From the NCBI RefSeq assembly GCF_040869045.1, contig NC_090321.1, positions 34,593,426-34,657,425 on the forward strand: 64,000 bases of DNA, written 5' to 3'. Origin of the DNA: Eurosta solidaginis (lineage: Eukaryota; Arthropoda; Insecta; Diptera; Tephritidae). This document shows positions 1 to 13,450 of this stretch, piece by piece. The notes beneath the pieces were generated by a model that was given only the letters and a program-made list of their open reading frames with translations, was not told where the DNA came from and did not search any database. Position numbers and translations under genes: made by a program. The first letter of the stretch is position 1; each line of letters begins with the position of its first letter.

Positions 1-136
1 TAATTGTCTGATCAACGCCCTAGATTGATGAGGAGTGTGATGACTAGTACCTAGGACCTACCTAATTATTTCTAGCTTTTAATATTATTATTATTTCATG
101 TAAGTATTGTTTTCAATAAAGCCGTTTAACTTAAAA
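1..136. other. AT-rich flank, possible tail of an older element
   Basis: There is no coding sequence. The stretch ends in AATAAAGCCGTTTAAC. A similar AATAAAACCGTTTAA occurs at about 4561-4576, next to the HINE fragment on the other side of the minisatellite. The two may be the same repeat end, or an older polyadenylation-signal-bearing tail into which the HINEs inserted. This is inference from a short match. Confidence 0.3.
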
Positions 137-1960
137 TTTTTTATACTCAGTTGAGCAGAGCTCACAGAGTATATTAACTTTGATTGGATAACGGTTGGTT
201 GTACAGGTATAAAGGCATCGAGATAGATATAGACTTCCATATATCAAAATCATCAGTAGCGAAAAAAAATTTGATTGAGCCATGTCCGTCCGTCCGTCCG
301 TCCGTTAACACGATAACTTGAGTAAATTTTGAGGTATCTTGATGATATTTTGTATGTAGGTTCCTGAGCACTCATCTCAGATCGCTGTTTAAAATGAACG
401 ATATCGGACCATAACCATGCCCACTTTTTCGATATCGAAAATTTCGAAAAATCGAAAAAGTGCGATAATTCATTACCAAAGACGGATGAAGCGATGAAAC
501 TTGGTAGGTGAGTTGAACTTATGACGCAGAATAGAAAATGAGTAAAATTTTGGACAATGGGCGTGGCACCGCCCACTTTTAAAATAAGGTAATTTAAAAA
601 TTTTGCAAGCTGTAATTTGGCAGTCGTTGAAGATATCATGATGCAATTTGGCAGGAGCGTTACTCTTATTACTATATGTATGCTTGTTAAAAATTAGCAA
701 AATCGGAGAACGACCACGCCCACTTTAAAAAAAAATTTTTTTTTTAAGTCAAATTTTAACAAAAAATGCAATACCTTTACAGTATATAAGTAAATTATGT
801 TAACATTCAACTCCAGTAATGATATGGCGTAACCAAATACAAAAATAACAGAAAATTTCAAAATGGGCGTGGCTGCCCCCCTTTTTCATTTAATTCGTCT
901 AAAATACTTTTAATGCCATAAGTCGAACAAAAATTTACCAATCCTTGTGAAATTTGGTAGGGGCATAGACTCTTTGACGATAACTGTTTTCTGTGAAAAG
1001 GTTGAAGCCACGCCCAGTTTTTATACACAGTTGTCCGCCTGTCCTTCCGCTTGGCCGTTAACATGATAACTTGAGCAAAAATCTATATATCTTTACTAAA
1101 CTCAGTTCACGTGCTTATCTGAACTCACTTTATATTGGTGTAAAAAATGGCCGAAATCGGACTATGACCACGCCCACTTTTTCGATATCGAAAATTACGA
1201 AAAAAAAAAAAAATGCCATAATTCTATACCAAATATGAAAAAATTTATGAAACATGGTAATTGGATTGGTTTATTGACGCGAAATATAACTTTAGAAACA
1301 ACCTTTGTAAAATGGGTGTGACACCTACCATATTAAGTAGAAGAAAATGAAAAAGTTCTGCAGGGCGAAATAAAAAATCCTTGAAATCTTGGCAGGAATA
1401 CTGTTCGTGGTATTACATAAATAAATAAATTAGCGGTACCCGACGGATGATGTTCTGGGTCACCCTGGTCCACATTTTGGTCGATATCTCGAAAACGCCT
1501 TCATATATACAACTAAGGGCCACTCCCTTTTAAAACCCTCATTAATACCTTTAATTTGATACCCATATCGTACAAACATATTCTAGAGTCACCCCTGGTC
1601 CACCTTTATTGCTATATCTCGAAAAGGCGACCACCTATAGAACTAAGGCCCACTCCCTTTTAAAAGGACTCACTAACACCTTTCATTTGATACCCATATT
1701 GTACAAACAAATTCTAGAGTCAACCCTGATCCACCTTTATGGCGATATCCCTAAATGGCGACCACCTATAGAACTATGGCGCACTCCCTCATAAAATACT
1801 CTTTAATGTCTTTCATTTGATACACATGTCATACAAACACATTCCAATGTTACCTTCGGATCATTTTCCAACATGTTTATTTTCCCTTATGTTTTCACCA
1901 TAGCTCTGAACTGAGTATATACTGTTCGTTTACACCCGAACTTAACCTTCCTTACTTGTT
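137..1960 (+). mobile_element. Helentron-like non-autonomous element (HINE), copy A
   Basis: This is a non-coding dispersed repeat, also found at 13451-15150 (inverted), 32742-34932 and 63285-64000. Its 5' end carries TATACTCAGTTGAG. A (GTCC)n microsatellite lies at about 284-306. Three ~130-bp internal units start near 1557, 1688 and 1818. The 5' motif recurs inverted and imperfectly near the 3' end, followed by a hairpin (imperfect in this copy) and the terminus CCTTCCTTACTTGTT. A 5' terminal repeat, a subterminal inverted copy, a GTCY tetranucleotide tract and a 3' hairpin are the hallmarks of dipteran DINE-1/HINE elements; the family assignment is inference from that architecture. Short ORFs inside it have no recognisable domain. 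Confidence 0.75.
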
Positions 1961-2159
1961 TTTAATTATTTTATTTTCAAGTTTTTAGTCTTTATTTAAT
2001 TGCTCATTATTTCTCATTCTATTTAGTTCATTTTGTGACTCATTATTTAAAGGACTTTCCTGACAATTTCTTACAATCTAAGTCCTCAATACATAATGCT
2101 TCCAAAGATTTTACTCGACTCTGCACTACGTATGCTTGTCCCTGTTCCAACTCCAAAAT

Positions 2160-4435
2160 ATTTTCATGTCATTTCTACCGGACTGTATGTAATATTTTTT
2201 CCAAATATGAGCCAAATCGGACATCATAGGTCGCTTTCTATTCAAGTATGTATTATGTTTTCCAAATTATGTCGACCAAATCGGACCACAAATACGATTT
2301 TTCTGAATATCTGTATCTCTGCGCCACCTAGCGGGGATTTTGTTTTACGTCGCTTTCTAATCTTGTATGTATTATGTGTTCCAAATATGAGCCAAATCGT
2401 ACTACAAATACGATTTTTGTGATAATGTCGATCCTTGCGCCACCTATGGACGGTTTTTCATATGTCGCTTTCTACTCCTGTATGTATTATGTGTTCCAAA
2501 TATGAGCCAAATCGGACCACAAGCACGATTTTTGTGAATATCTCAATCCTTGCGCCACCTAGCGGTGATTTTTTCATAGGTCGCTTTCTATTCTTGTATG
2601 TATTACGTGTTCCAAATGTGAGCCAAATCGGACCACAAACACGATTTTTGTAAATATCTCAATCCTTGCCCTACCTAGCGGCGATTTTTTCATAGGTCGC
2701 TTTCTAATCTTGTATGTATTATGTGTTTCAAATATGAGCCAAATCGGACCACAAATACGATTTTTGAGATTATCTCGATCCTTGCGCCAATTTTTTTCAT
2801 AGGTCGCTTTCTATTCTTCTATTTATAATGGGTTCCAAATATGAGCCAAATCTGACAACAAATAAGATTTTTGTGAATATCTCGATCCTTGCGCCACCTA
2901 GCGGCGATTTTTTCATAGGTCGCTTCCTATTAATGTATGTATTATGTGTTCCAAATATGAGCCAAATCGGACCACAAATAAGATTTTTGTGAATATCTCC
3001 ATCCTTGCGCCACTTATGGGCGATTTTTTCATATCTCGCTTTCTATTCATGTATGTATTATGTGTTCCAAATATGAGCCAAATCGGACCACAAATACGAT
3101 TTTTGTGAATATCTCGATCCTTGCGCTAGCTAGCGGCGATTTTTTCATAGGTCGCTTTCTAATCTTGAATGTATTATGTGTTTCAAATATGAGCCAAATC
3201 GGACCACAAATACGATTTTTGTGATTATCTCGATCCTTGCGCCACCTAGCGGCAAATTTTTTCATAGGTCGCTTTCTATTCTTCTATTTATTATGTGTTC
3301 GAAATATGAGCCAAATCGGACTACAAATACGATTTTTGTGATAATGTCGATCCCTGCGCCACTTATGGGCGATTTTTTCATATCTCGCTTTCTATTCATG
3401 TATGTATTATGTGTTCCAAATATGAGCCAAATCGGACCACAAATACGATTTTTGTGATTATCTCGATCCTTGTGCCACCTAGCAGCGATTTTTTTTCCAT
3501 AGGTCGCTTTCTATTCTTCTATTTATAATGGGTTCCAAATATGAGCCAAATCTGACAACAAATAAGATTTTTGTGAATATCTCGATCCTTGCGCCACCTA
3601 GCGGCGATTTTTTCATAGGTCGCTTCCTATTAATGTATGTATTATGTGTTCCAAATATGAGCCAAATCGCACCACAAATAAGATTTTTGTGAATATCTCC
3701 ATCCTTGCGCCACTTATGGGCGATTTTTTCATATCTCGCTTTCTATTCATGTATGTATTATGTGTTCCAAATATGAGCCAAATCGGACCACAAATACGAT
3801 TTTTGTGAATATCTCGATCCTTGCGCCACCTAGCAGCGATTTTTTTTCATAGGTCGCTTTCTATTCTTCTATTTATTATGTGTTCCAAATATGAGCCAAA
3901 TCTGACAACAAATAAGATTTTTGTGAATATCTCGATCCTTGCGCCACCTAGCGGCGATTTTTTTCATAGGTCGCTTCCTATTCATGTATGTATTATGTGT
4001 TCCAAATATGAGCCAAATCGGACCACAAATAAGATTTTTGTGAATATCTCGATCCTTGCGCCAGCTAGCGGCGATTTTTTCATAGGTCGCTTTCTAATCT
4101 TGAATGTATTATGTGTTTCAAATATGAGCCAAATCGGACCACAAATACGATTTTTGTGATTATCTCGATCCTTGCGCCACCTAGCGGCAATTTTTTTCAT
4201 AGGTCGCTTTCTATTCTTCTATTTATTATGTGTTCGAAATATGAGCCAAATCGGACTACAAATACGATTTTTGTGATAATGTCGATCCTTGCGCCACTTA
4301 TGGGCGATTTTTTCATATCTCGCTTTCTATTCATGTATGTATTATGTGTTCCAAATATGAGCCAAATCGGACTACAAATACGATTTTTGTGATAATGTCG
4401 ATCCTTGCGCCACCTAGGGGAGATTTTTTTCTTAT
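2160..4435. repeat. ~116-bp minisatellite, about 19 units
   Basis: A phrase around CCAAATATGAGCCAAATC recurs at about 2201, 2381, 2496, 2612, 2728, 2835, 2951, 3067, 3183, 3300, 3416, 3535, 3651, 3767, 3885, 4002, 4118, 4235 and 4351. Most spacings are 115-119 bp; one is 107 bp, and a divergent unit lies near 2261. Each unit also carries a version of CGCCACCTAGCGGCGAT and TCGCTTTCTATTC. Variants show a higher-order pattern: units at 2835-3067 recur at 3535-3767, and units at 3183-3416 recur at 4118-4351. The open frames across it are only the repeat translated. Confidence 0.95.
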
Positions 4436-4574
4436 TATTGCATTGTCATCGCGTTCTGAACTATATTCCAAGTTTCAAGCTTGTAGCTTATCGGGAAGTT
4501 ACTTAAATTTCAATTACAAAATTCGTGCTAGCCAGCCAACCAGCCTGTCAAGTCAACCTAAATAAAACCGTTTA

Positions 4575-5262
4575 AAAAGTTCGGGTGTAACCGTACATTA
4601 ATTTCCTCTTACAATAAAACTAGATAAGTGAAATATCATTGATTCAAAACTATTTTTTGCTAAGTTATAGCTTATTATTCTAGTCTACGACACCGTTAAA
4701 CTTGTTTTAAGTTGCCTTGGTCTTTAACCGATCCCGTTCCTTTTTACTAGAAATATTTCCTGCTATAGGGAAAATTTGTGTACCCAATTTTATTACGATG
4801 CGTTAATTTTTCTTCGAGTTATGGCTCCCGAAACATAGAAAATTCCTTATTTATAAAAGGAGCGGTGCCACGCCCATTTTTTTAAATTTGATATTTCTCT
4901 AATTCCTATTTGGTGTTATATATCCCCCTGGGAAATGAAATACCACTGATATAAAGCTCTTTGTTGCAAAGATATAGCTTATTAGATTCGTCCGCGACCC
5001 TTTTGGGCGTGGTCCTTAACCGCTTTCATTAATATTTCTTTAAATCATTCCTCATAGATGAAAATATCTTAATATTTACTCAAGTTATCGTGTTAACGGA
5101 CGGACGGACGTACGGACGCGCATGGCTCAATCAAAGTTTTTTTTGATACTGATGATTTTGATATATGGAAGTCTATATCTATCTCGATTCCTTTATACCT
5201 GTACAACCAACCGTTACCAATCAAAGTTAATATACTCTGTGTGCAAAGCACGCTGAATATAA
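4575..5262 (-). mobile_element. HINE fragment related to copy A, inverted
   Basis: The right part (about 5080-5262) is the reverse complement of the 5' part of copy A. It has a GGAC tetranucleotide run at 5098-5117, the phrase matching GTACAACCAACCGTTA, and a degenerate terminal motif. The left edge has AAGTTCGGGTGTAACCG, a decayed form of the family's 3' hairpin. The middle shares wording such as CACGCCCA but differs from the other copies, so this is a divergent subfamily. With copy A it forms inverted ends around the minisatellite. Confidence 0.6.
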
Positions 5263-7018
5263 AAAAACTCTCAGAAATTTTGGTTATAGAACTTCCTGTG
5301 TTTTGTTTTTATAGAACTGGAAAAACTATTTGTCCAGGCTACCCATTCAGTATACGGCCCAGCAGTTGCCTACGCTGCCTTATGCATATTACGCCCCTGC
5401 ATGCACGCACACTCCAACGAATGAATAACGAGCGCTAGCAAATATTGGGGGAGGCATATAAATTGATATACTCCCATGTAAAGGGTATTTGCCCTTAAGG
5501 TGTCCACAGTGATGTAAGTTTGTTTAAAAAGTTGCGGAAAAAAGTAGACCGGAAATGTTGGCCAGAACATAGCAAACAGTTCGCGTACAAGTTTGTGTGC
5601 ATACATAAATATTGACCTGAGCTGTTTGCACCTTGCCACCACTGTTGCCAGACTCGCTGAGCGCTATTGACGTCGTAGGACGCTTTTAGGCGTATAAATA
5701 ATCGATTTCTTAACGCTTTGAATGACTTGAGGCTACTTAGTATATATATATATATATATATATATAATGTGTGGAATATATACATATATTTATGTAAGCG
5801 CCTTTATGCGGTACGTGCGTCTCATGCTGCTGATCTCTTTTTGCGTTTTGTCATTTTGGTTTTTTGTTATTGTATTTTTTTGTTTTTTGTTTGATCCTCC
5901 AATTCTTTATCGGCTTGCGGCTGCTTCTTCTTTGACCCTCTCTTAACACCAATGTAGAACATTTTTGTCAATGAGTTTCGTTTCGTTCCATTTGAATGCA
6001 TTTCTTTGCATTACGTTTCATTGTTGCACCTTCCACACGCTGCAAGTCGGCAAGGTGGTAAGGCAAGCGAAGTTGCCGCAAAATGTTCAAAAAAAAAAAG
6101 CAGCTAACGTTTGTTGTGTCACTGGCAACGTGCCAACAAACAAAGGCAGCGGGTGGCCCATCAATGAATGCTTGAAGGCGGTTATCTTCAAGGACACCCT
6201 TATGCATGTTGGCTCTTATACCATAGCGTAGTGTATGTAATTACGCATGTATGCGCGTGTGGAAGTGCCATTGCAAATTCTCTATGCCACGTGACTTTTT
6301 GGAATTTCGGAAGTCAATGCGTATTTTTGAATGGAATTTGGTATTTGCACATCAAAGTTGTTATTTTATGTGGTTTTTAGCCACTGCTGTTCTTTTGTTT
6401 GGCGTTTATGTTCATATCTGTCGCGCTTTTGTTCAATGGCTGTGTTATTTTTGCATGTCCTTGTTGTCATACGTTTATTGTCGTTTTACTTTATTTATAT
6501 CGCATTCATACTTCTTTCTATAACCCCACCACATACCGTTTCTTTGTATTTCTTTGCAAATTAACTCTGTATTCGTCCTTCATTCAGGCTTCTGTTTCTA
6601 TAACGGAAATAAAGCGTTTTCTTATTTAGATTTTATTGCTTCCGGCTCACCTGCGCGGTGCTTCTTTAATGGCGGCATGCCAAATTGTTGCCTTTATCTT
6701 CTTATTTTTTAATGTTTTTCCAAATCACAGTTTTACATCCTGAAAGATTTGTCTCAAACCGCGCACGAGTCATGTGGTGAATGTCAAAATGTTACCCTCT
6801 GTATGAAAGGTTTGAATATACTAGAAAAAACCGTTCCGTTTAATCCTTTACAATAACTTAACGGAAAAATGTGTAAATTTACCATATGTTGTTTCAAACA
6901 AAATTTACACGACTTTGATTCCACTAGAAGGCACATTAGGGTTTCCTAGCTCTAGGGTTTCCTACCCCTAGCCCACCCCAAAATTATAGCGCTTTTGACT
7001 TGAGATATTGATTCAATA
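5263..7018. other. Intronic sequence without a recognised gene
   Basis: There is a (TA)n run at 5741-5766 and T-rich stretches near 5830-5890 and 6640-6720. Several short overlapping ORFs (60-96 codons) on both strands show low-complexity composition and no domain. I see no splice-flanked conserved exon and no mobile-element end. Confidence 0.5.
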
Positions 7019-7985
<967 letters not shown>

Positions 7986-8635
7986 TCTCATTGCCTCATA
8001 CGATTCTGAGTCACTCATCTTTGTTATACTACCACCTGACCGCCATGGTGGGGAAGAAAAACCCTCCGCCACAACCGTTCATGTGTAAGGTTACCGTTAC
8101 TTCGGGAGGATGATTCGGTATCTGGAGGCCTGCATAGCTGAATAAACTAGCTAGCTGCAAATTCAAAACGTTTCAATATTGTTGTGCTTATTTAAGCGTT
8201 TTCTTTGTTTTCCATATTGCAGAAACAGATTCAGGGCGGGTCTATATTTTAGGCGATATGTCCGAAGTGGATTGATATATCCAAAAGAAAGACTCCGCAT
8301 ATAGTAAAAATCTCAAATCTCGGTGCCGTTTTGGATGATATTCCCGATATCAGTTGAAATTAGATTGATCTATATTTTAGTACCTACACATTTCCGAAAC
8401 TGAGTAAAATATTGAAATGCTGGACCTAGCTGTCTTCTTATAGAAATATTTCCTATAGGGCTGTTCTTAATGGCGCCTTTCGTTTGATGTCGTTATAAAA
8501 ATAGTTTATAGGTCCAAAATGCTTGCGATATCTTCGAAATCTGTTAAGATGCCCAAGGCAAAGATTGGTTTGACAACCATAATGGGGGAACTGATTAAGT
8601 GCCTTACTTGGTGTAATTTGGGTGTTATCTCCAAA
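7986..8635. other. Probable Helitron interior / intronic sequence
   Basis: There are no coding features. The segment includes phrases such as GGCGATATGTCCGAAG and TAGTACCTACACATTTCC, in the style of other non-coding dipteran repeats. I could not find its boundary with the Helitron. Confidence 0.3.
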
Positions 8636-9065
8636 ACCGGTTGATAAATCGTAATTTTGAGTAATTAAGTTAGCTACATGTTATCGAAAAGCTATCGATA
8701 TGTTAATGGAAAGTTATTTATTATTTATATAAATGTTACCATATATTTATGGAAAAATTATCGATATGGTATCAGAAAGTTATAAATTCGTTATCAAAAA
8801 ACTATCGACTTGTTATCGGAGTGCTTTCATATTGTTATCGGTCTGTTATCGAAAAAATGGATTTGTTATCGATTTCTTATTGGAGTATTTCCAGTTTTTT
8901 GTTGGCATGCGTTATATATGTTTTTCGACGACTCATTGGTTTGCTATGAAACAGATATGTACCAATATAAGGAACCATTAACAAGCCGATAACAAACGAT
9001 AACAGCGATAACTCGACTATTAGAATTCACTATCGATAATAAGTCGATAATAAACCAACAACTTG
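8636..9065. repeat. CGATA/TATCG-rich degenerate tandem tract 1
   Basis: About 13 CGATA or TATCG pentamers occur, several as TATCGATA, within phrases such as TTATCGGAGTG and GTTATCGAAAA at roughly 20-25-bp intervals. The same composition recurs, more densely, at 27768-28880. In flies CGATA is the BEAF-32 recognition core and TATCGATA is the DREF element; that link is known biology, and function here is inference. Confidence 0.6.
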
Positions 9066-11935
9066 TAGATATCTGTTGTCGCAGAAAATAAGCCGCCATA
9101 GCTCTTTGCAAACACTTGGTAACCACATATTTGTTTCTGGTAAAGTTACCTCTGTTGTGGTTTAACTTCAACCACTGAGCGAGCTCTAGTTAACTAGAAA
9201 CCTTAGTTTTTTAAACACTTCAGGTGAAAGAAATATTCACATTGAAACAGAGAGTTGACATTTTTTCGAATGTATATGTTTTCGATGTGACTTGTGCTAT
9301 CCGTCACAAGTAAAATTGGTCTAAATGTCCCACCCGCCACTATGGAATACCCCATTTACAATTTGTGATATTTAAATCCTGCAGTTCTATATATGACAGT
9401 TTTTCATTTCATTAATGATATTTCTCCTTGAATTGCTCCTCTAACAGTCATTGCAAGAGTTAGGAAAGTATTTGCTTCACTTTTGTAAAACCACAATTAG
9501 TTACACTTTTTATGCGTCGATAACACGGTGACGATGCCAATGCATGCAGCCGCCATAGTCATACATTGCGTCAACCTATCACTCAACCATCGGCACAAGA
9601 TCTACGATTGCAATCGTATACCTAACCCCCTTTAACACCGCTCACTTATGCATCCCTTAAAGCGTTCATGCATTCAGGCATCGATGCGTGCAGCAGCAGT
9701 AGAAGAAGTTGAAAAATCAACTGGAAGCAAATATTCAGCCAACCGTTGGACAGAGCAAATGTGCATCAATGCCTATATTTCTACTATCATTTGTATGTAG
9801 ATTCTACGTTTGTATGTGTGCAGCTCTTCGAATACCATGTAACGTGTGTGATCATACCGATATTTTTGATCGTTTCAACGCATATCTACAGATGTGTGCA
9901 TTTGATCGTCATGCTGATTTGTAGTAGTAGTTGTTGTTGCTGTTGTTTTTGGCGCATCTTCTTTTTCTTGTTGTATGAGCCAGTTGGGCGCGTTATGGCG
10001 GTACAAAAGCGCCTCCAGGTGCACTTCACGCTTAATTAGAATATGATGCCGCAATACCATCACACATTCATGCATTCCGTATAGATGCTAACACTTACAT
10101 ATATCTGTATGTATGTATGTGTTATCTAATGTTTATGTGGCTTCAAAGATCGTATGGCGGTTAGTTTCATCTTTATTGGTTTTTGTTGCTAGCGTTTTCT
10201 TTTTTTATCTGTTGACTTGGCACATGTTCTTTTTTATTATTTTTACTAAGTGAAGGATTTTATTTTTTTCATTTATTTGTTGATCTTTGTCGTTTTTAAT
10301 TTATTTATTGATCTTTGGTTTTGCACATTTTTGTATGTTGGCCCATAAGGTGTTAAGGGCTTACAAACACTTTTGGCGCCCGTTTTGACATCTGTGATGA
10401 CTTTGAGGAATCCACGTACGTAGGTTCTTAGTTAAGCCAGCCGCCCAATAAAGACCTCACATAGATCCTTCACAGTATTACCAAAATTTGTTTGACAACC
10501 AAATGTAGAACCACAATTAAGTAGCAGGTTGGTTGGAGAGACTGGGCTCAACTAGGGCTCTGGCTAAAATTTTGATTCACTTTCTCAGGGAACCAATTAA
10601 TTAGACTGCTGTACCTTGCGGTTGTTTTACTCAAACCATTTGCTTAAATCAATATACCTACTGATGTTCCTACAATGTGCCCTTGAATTGGGAATCACAA
10701 AACTGCCAAAAGTTCGGGACCTGAGGTTAGGTTAAGTTAAAAGAGTGTGCATGAAAGCTTGCCTGACTTCCAGTCGAGGACATTTATGCCCATTGTTAAT
10801 GACCTCACTGAATGCGGGGTGACAGCACATTCGTCCAATCAGATTACTTCTTAGTAACCCTCAACCAACCACTTGCTTTTCTGATGCACGGCAGTAGGAG
10901 CGAAAGATCTAGCTTCCCAGCCTCTGCTAGAGTGTCGAAAAACAGTGAGCACAGAAAACTGAGTCGCCCTCTTTGCAGTCCAGAGCAGCGACAGAGAAAT
11001 AAAGGAATCCACTTCTCTTCCTTCTCATCCTGACAGCTTCTGCCGAGGGAGCTTGTGCGTCTGCGCCACTGGCAGAACAACGGTGCAATAACGCAATTAG
11101 CTGTGATGACACATTTAAGTCCTCACTGCAGGCTTGTTTAGCTTGAGAAGGAGGCTATTTCCTTTCCCGTCCAAACATGGTCATAAGGACTTTAAGAACT
11201 CGCAATGCGGTTGGTCCACAGCAAGTTCATCACCCTAATCTCAATTTGATCGATCTTCCTCAGGAGGTAACCCAGTAGTGCCCCTACTAAGCTATCTGCT
11301 TCGCTGATGTCCCTTTCAGACCTAATATTCGCTAGGTCTTGGCGCTTGCAGAGAAAATGGATTTCTTAGAACCTTCCTGTCAAAAGCTACTGCAACAGAC
11401 GTTGAAGTGGATACACATTTCCTCTGCGTATGGGCTAAACGGCCACTGTACTCCAATTGGCTGTGATTTAAAATATTTCTTTTGTAGGCCAATACATTTA
11501 ATTCTCGGTTCTATTCTGGTTGTAGTCAGGTGAAGTTTGTGTGGTGATTTCTAAGTGTTCCTAGAGTACTAATTCTCTTGAGATTGGTATGATTGACTAC
11601 GTTTTTGACAGCCTCTATGATCTCTAACTTTGTACTAACCTTTGCTATTTCAATAGCTTTAACACTGCCATCAATACTCCCGTGATCAAGTATCCATGTG
11701 GGTGTTATGGCCCCATGTTTGCTGCATCGTGTAACACCCTCTTGCAATTATCGACGACCTAAGGGGACGTAAATGATGATTCTTACACCTGTTTAACTCA
11801 CAGGCGTCTACATGACTCTACAACGAGAAATAACAAGATATTTAAATTCCTAGAAGCTCTTCTTGTAATATATTAGCTGAGTTTGTAAGACGGATGGTGT
11901 TTGTGAAGTAAAAAAAAAAAATTCTAGGGATTTAA
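9066..11935. other. Intronic sequence with decayed repeats, no gene
   Basis: 9066-10700 is AT-rich with T-runs and short TATG repeats near 10100. 10700-11760 is more GC-balanced and reads like eroded LINE sequence: it contains GAGGTTAGGTTAAG and several short ORFs (10812-11112, 11339-11533, 11526-11747) with no domain I can identify. Nothing here can be called a gene. Confidence 0.4.
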
Positions 11936-12219
11936 GGCCAAGCTTCTCTTCCAATTTGCGTCGGACTTCTTTTAATCTTTCCTACAAATTGGCGGGACGG
12001 GGCCTACTTGTTTCACGCCGACTCCGAACGGCATCTGCAAGGCAGATTAGTTTTCACTGAGAGCTTTTCATGGCAGAAATACACTCCGAGTGCTTGCTAA
12101 ACACTGCCAAGGGCCGACCCAGCTTAGTAAAATCTTCTTCTGTTGCTTTGCCCGGAGTGTGAACCCAGGATCTTCGGTGCGGTAGGCGGGGCACGCTACC
12201 ATCACAACATGGTGGTCGA
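11936..12219 (-). mobile_element. tRNA-derived SINE, copy 1
   Basis: This is the reverse complement of the SINE at 28283-28650. The right end holds the tRNA-like head (a version of GTGGTATGATGGTAGCGTG). The B-box region reads GTGTGAACCCAGGATC on the plus strand. The body shares CATGGCAGAAATACACTCCG and CTTCTCTTCCAATTTGCGTC. The left end follows an A-rich run at about 11912-11922. It has no coding capacity; a 170-codon ORF running through it (12054-12566) is an accident of two neighbouring SINEs. Confidence 0.85.
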
Positions 12220-12467
12220 AGTTTACATATTCCGAAAAGACACTTGTACCAACACCATTGTCCATTGCTTGTAGACGAGGAAGACGAGGCCTTGATGCTA
12301 CGAACGGAACGTACTCTTCCGTTTCTTCGTGCATCGCGCACGTTTTGCATATGCTGCCACTCACGAGACCTAGTTTTTAAGCATGTGACGCCAGAATCTG
12401 ATGATATTAGACATTTTGGAGAACCGTGCTTCGATCCACGTATTTCCTTAAAATAAAAGTTAAAAAG

Positions 12468-12685
12468 GGGCGATAACCTCCGAAGATATATAGGCCGAGT
12501 TGCTCTTCCAATTTGCGTCGTGCTCCTTGCAATTTTTTCTGAAAATGGGAGGGAAGGGACCTTCATATTTTATGCCGACTCAGAGCGGCGTTTCTAAATT
12601 TGTGATGTTGCTTTGCCTGGCGCTTTAACCCAGGACTCTCGGTATGGTAGGCGGAGCCCGCTCCCACCACACCTCTGCGGCCGCA
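12468..12685 (-). mobile_element. tRNA-derived SINE, copy 2, internally deleted
   Basis: Same family and orientation as copy 1, about 250 bp away. It keeps the tail phrase (GATAACCTCCGAAGA), the CTTCCAATTTGCGTCGTGCT body segment and the tRNA-like head. It lacks roughly 90 bp of the middle (the CATGGCAGAAATACACTC block). It may have been transposed separately or duplicated locally; there is no clear target duplication. Confidence 0.8.
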
Positions 12686-13450
12686 AGTTTGTACGACTGT
12701 AAGCATTTAACGCCTACTTATTTCTTCGAGTAGGCCTTGTGTCTTCCGTAACGTTGGAACCGTCGATATACACGTACATCGTGTAATCTGTTATTGTAGT
12801 TTCATGATCTCTTTCGAAGCTCAGGAACCTGCCATATAGCTACCATGCAGATGAAACCCGAATGTGTGAAATGAATTGTACGTACTTCTAGTATACTGAT
12901 TTAAAGCATGCAACTGGGTATATAATGATAAATTACAACCGTAATGGACCTGCCTTCCTTGTTGTTATGCTCTTTTCTTATTTTATTTAAATACCTACAT
13001 TTTTTTTTTTTGGCCACCAACATAACACTACAATTGATTGATTGCTTGCATTGATTGTGCAATGCATTTTTGATTAAAGAAATTTTAATGGAAAAAAGTA
13101 GCTACGACACAAACAAAAAACATTCCATACATAACAAAACAATTAGAAATCAATTTAAAAAGCTACACAACTGGACCACACCTGTGTGTTGTCCAAGACA
13201 AAAAGGCGACATGGCTGGCAGACAACATGCTGGAATAGCTCAGGCGCTCTTAGCTACCACGTGAAGCATTAAATGAATATGAACGCCTTCAATTACTCAT
13301 AGAAGTTCTCAGAAATAATCGTATACTCACAATTCATACAACAAATGTCAGTCCAACTGTCAACTAATTAATTAAATTTCAATTGAATTTATTAACTCGA
13401 ATTTGTGTTGAGCAAATGCCAACAACTACAAAAAAAAAACAAACAAAAAA
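12686..13450. other. Intronic sequence, nothing recognised
   Basis: AT-rich with poly-T near 13000 and A-rich runs at about 13428-13450, where the next HINE inserts. A 69-codon ORF at 13055-13264 has no domain or splice context. Confidence 0.45.

Noticed and set aside
2160..4435. CRISPR-like array
   Set aside because: Repeat units are contiguous and 116 bp long with no unique spacers, in a eukaryotic context.
2096..4565. Plus- and minus-strand ORFs with repeated MCSKYEPNRTTN wording
   Set aside because: They are the 116-bp minisatellite read in frame; 116 is not a multiple of three, so no long protein is possible.
10700..11760. Possible LINE or gene remnant
   Set aside because: More GC-balanced than its surroundings, but no RT, endonuclease, RNase H or other domain could be read in any frame.
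12054..12566. 170-codon minus-strand ORF
   Set aside because: It runs through two tRNA-derived SINEs and the spacer between them and has no domain.
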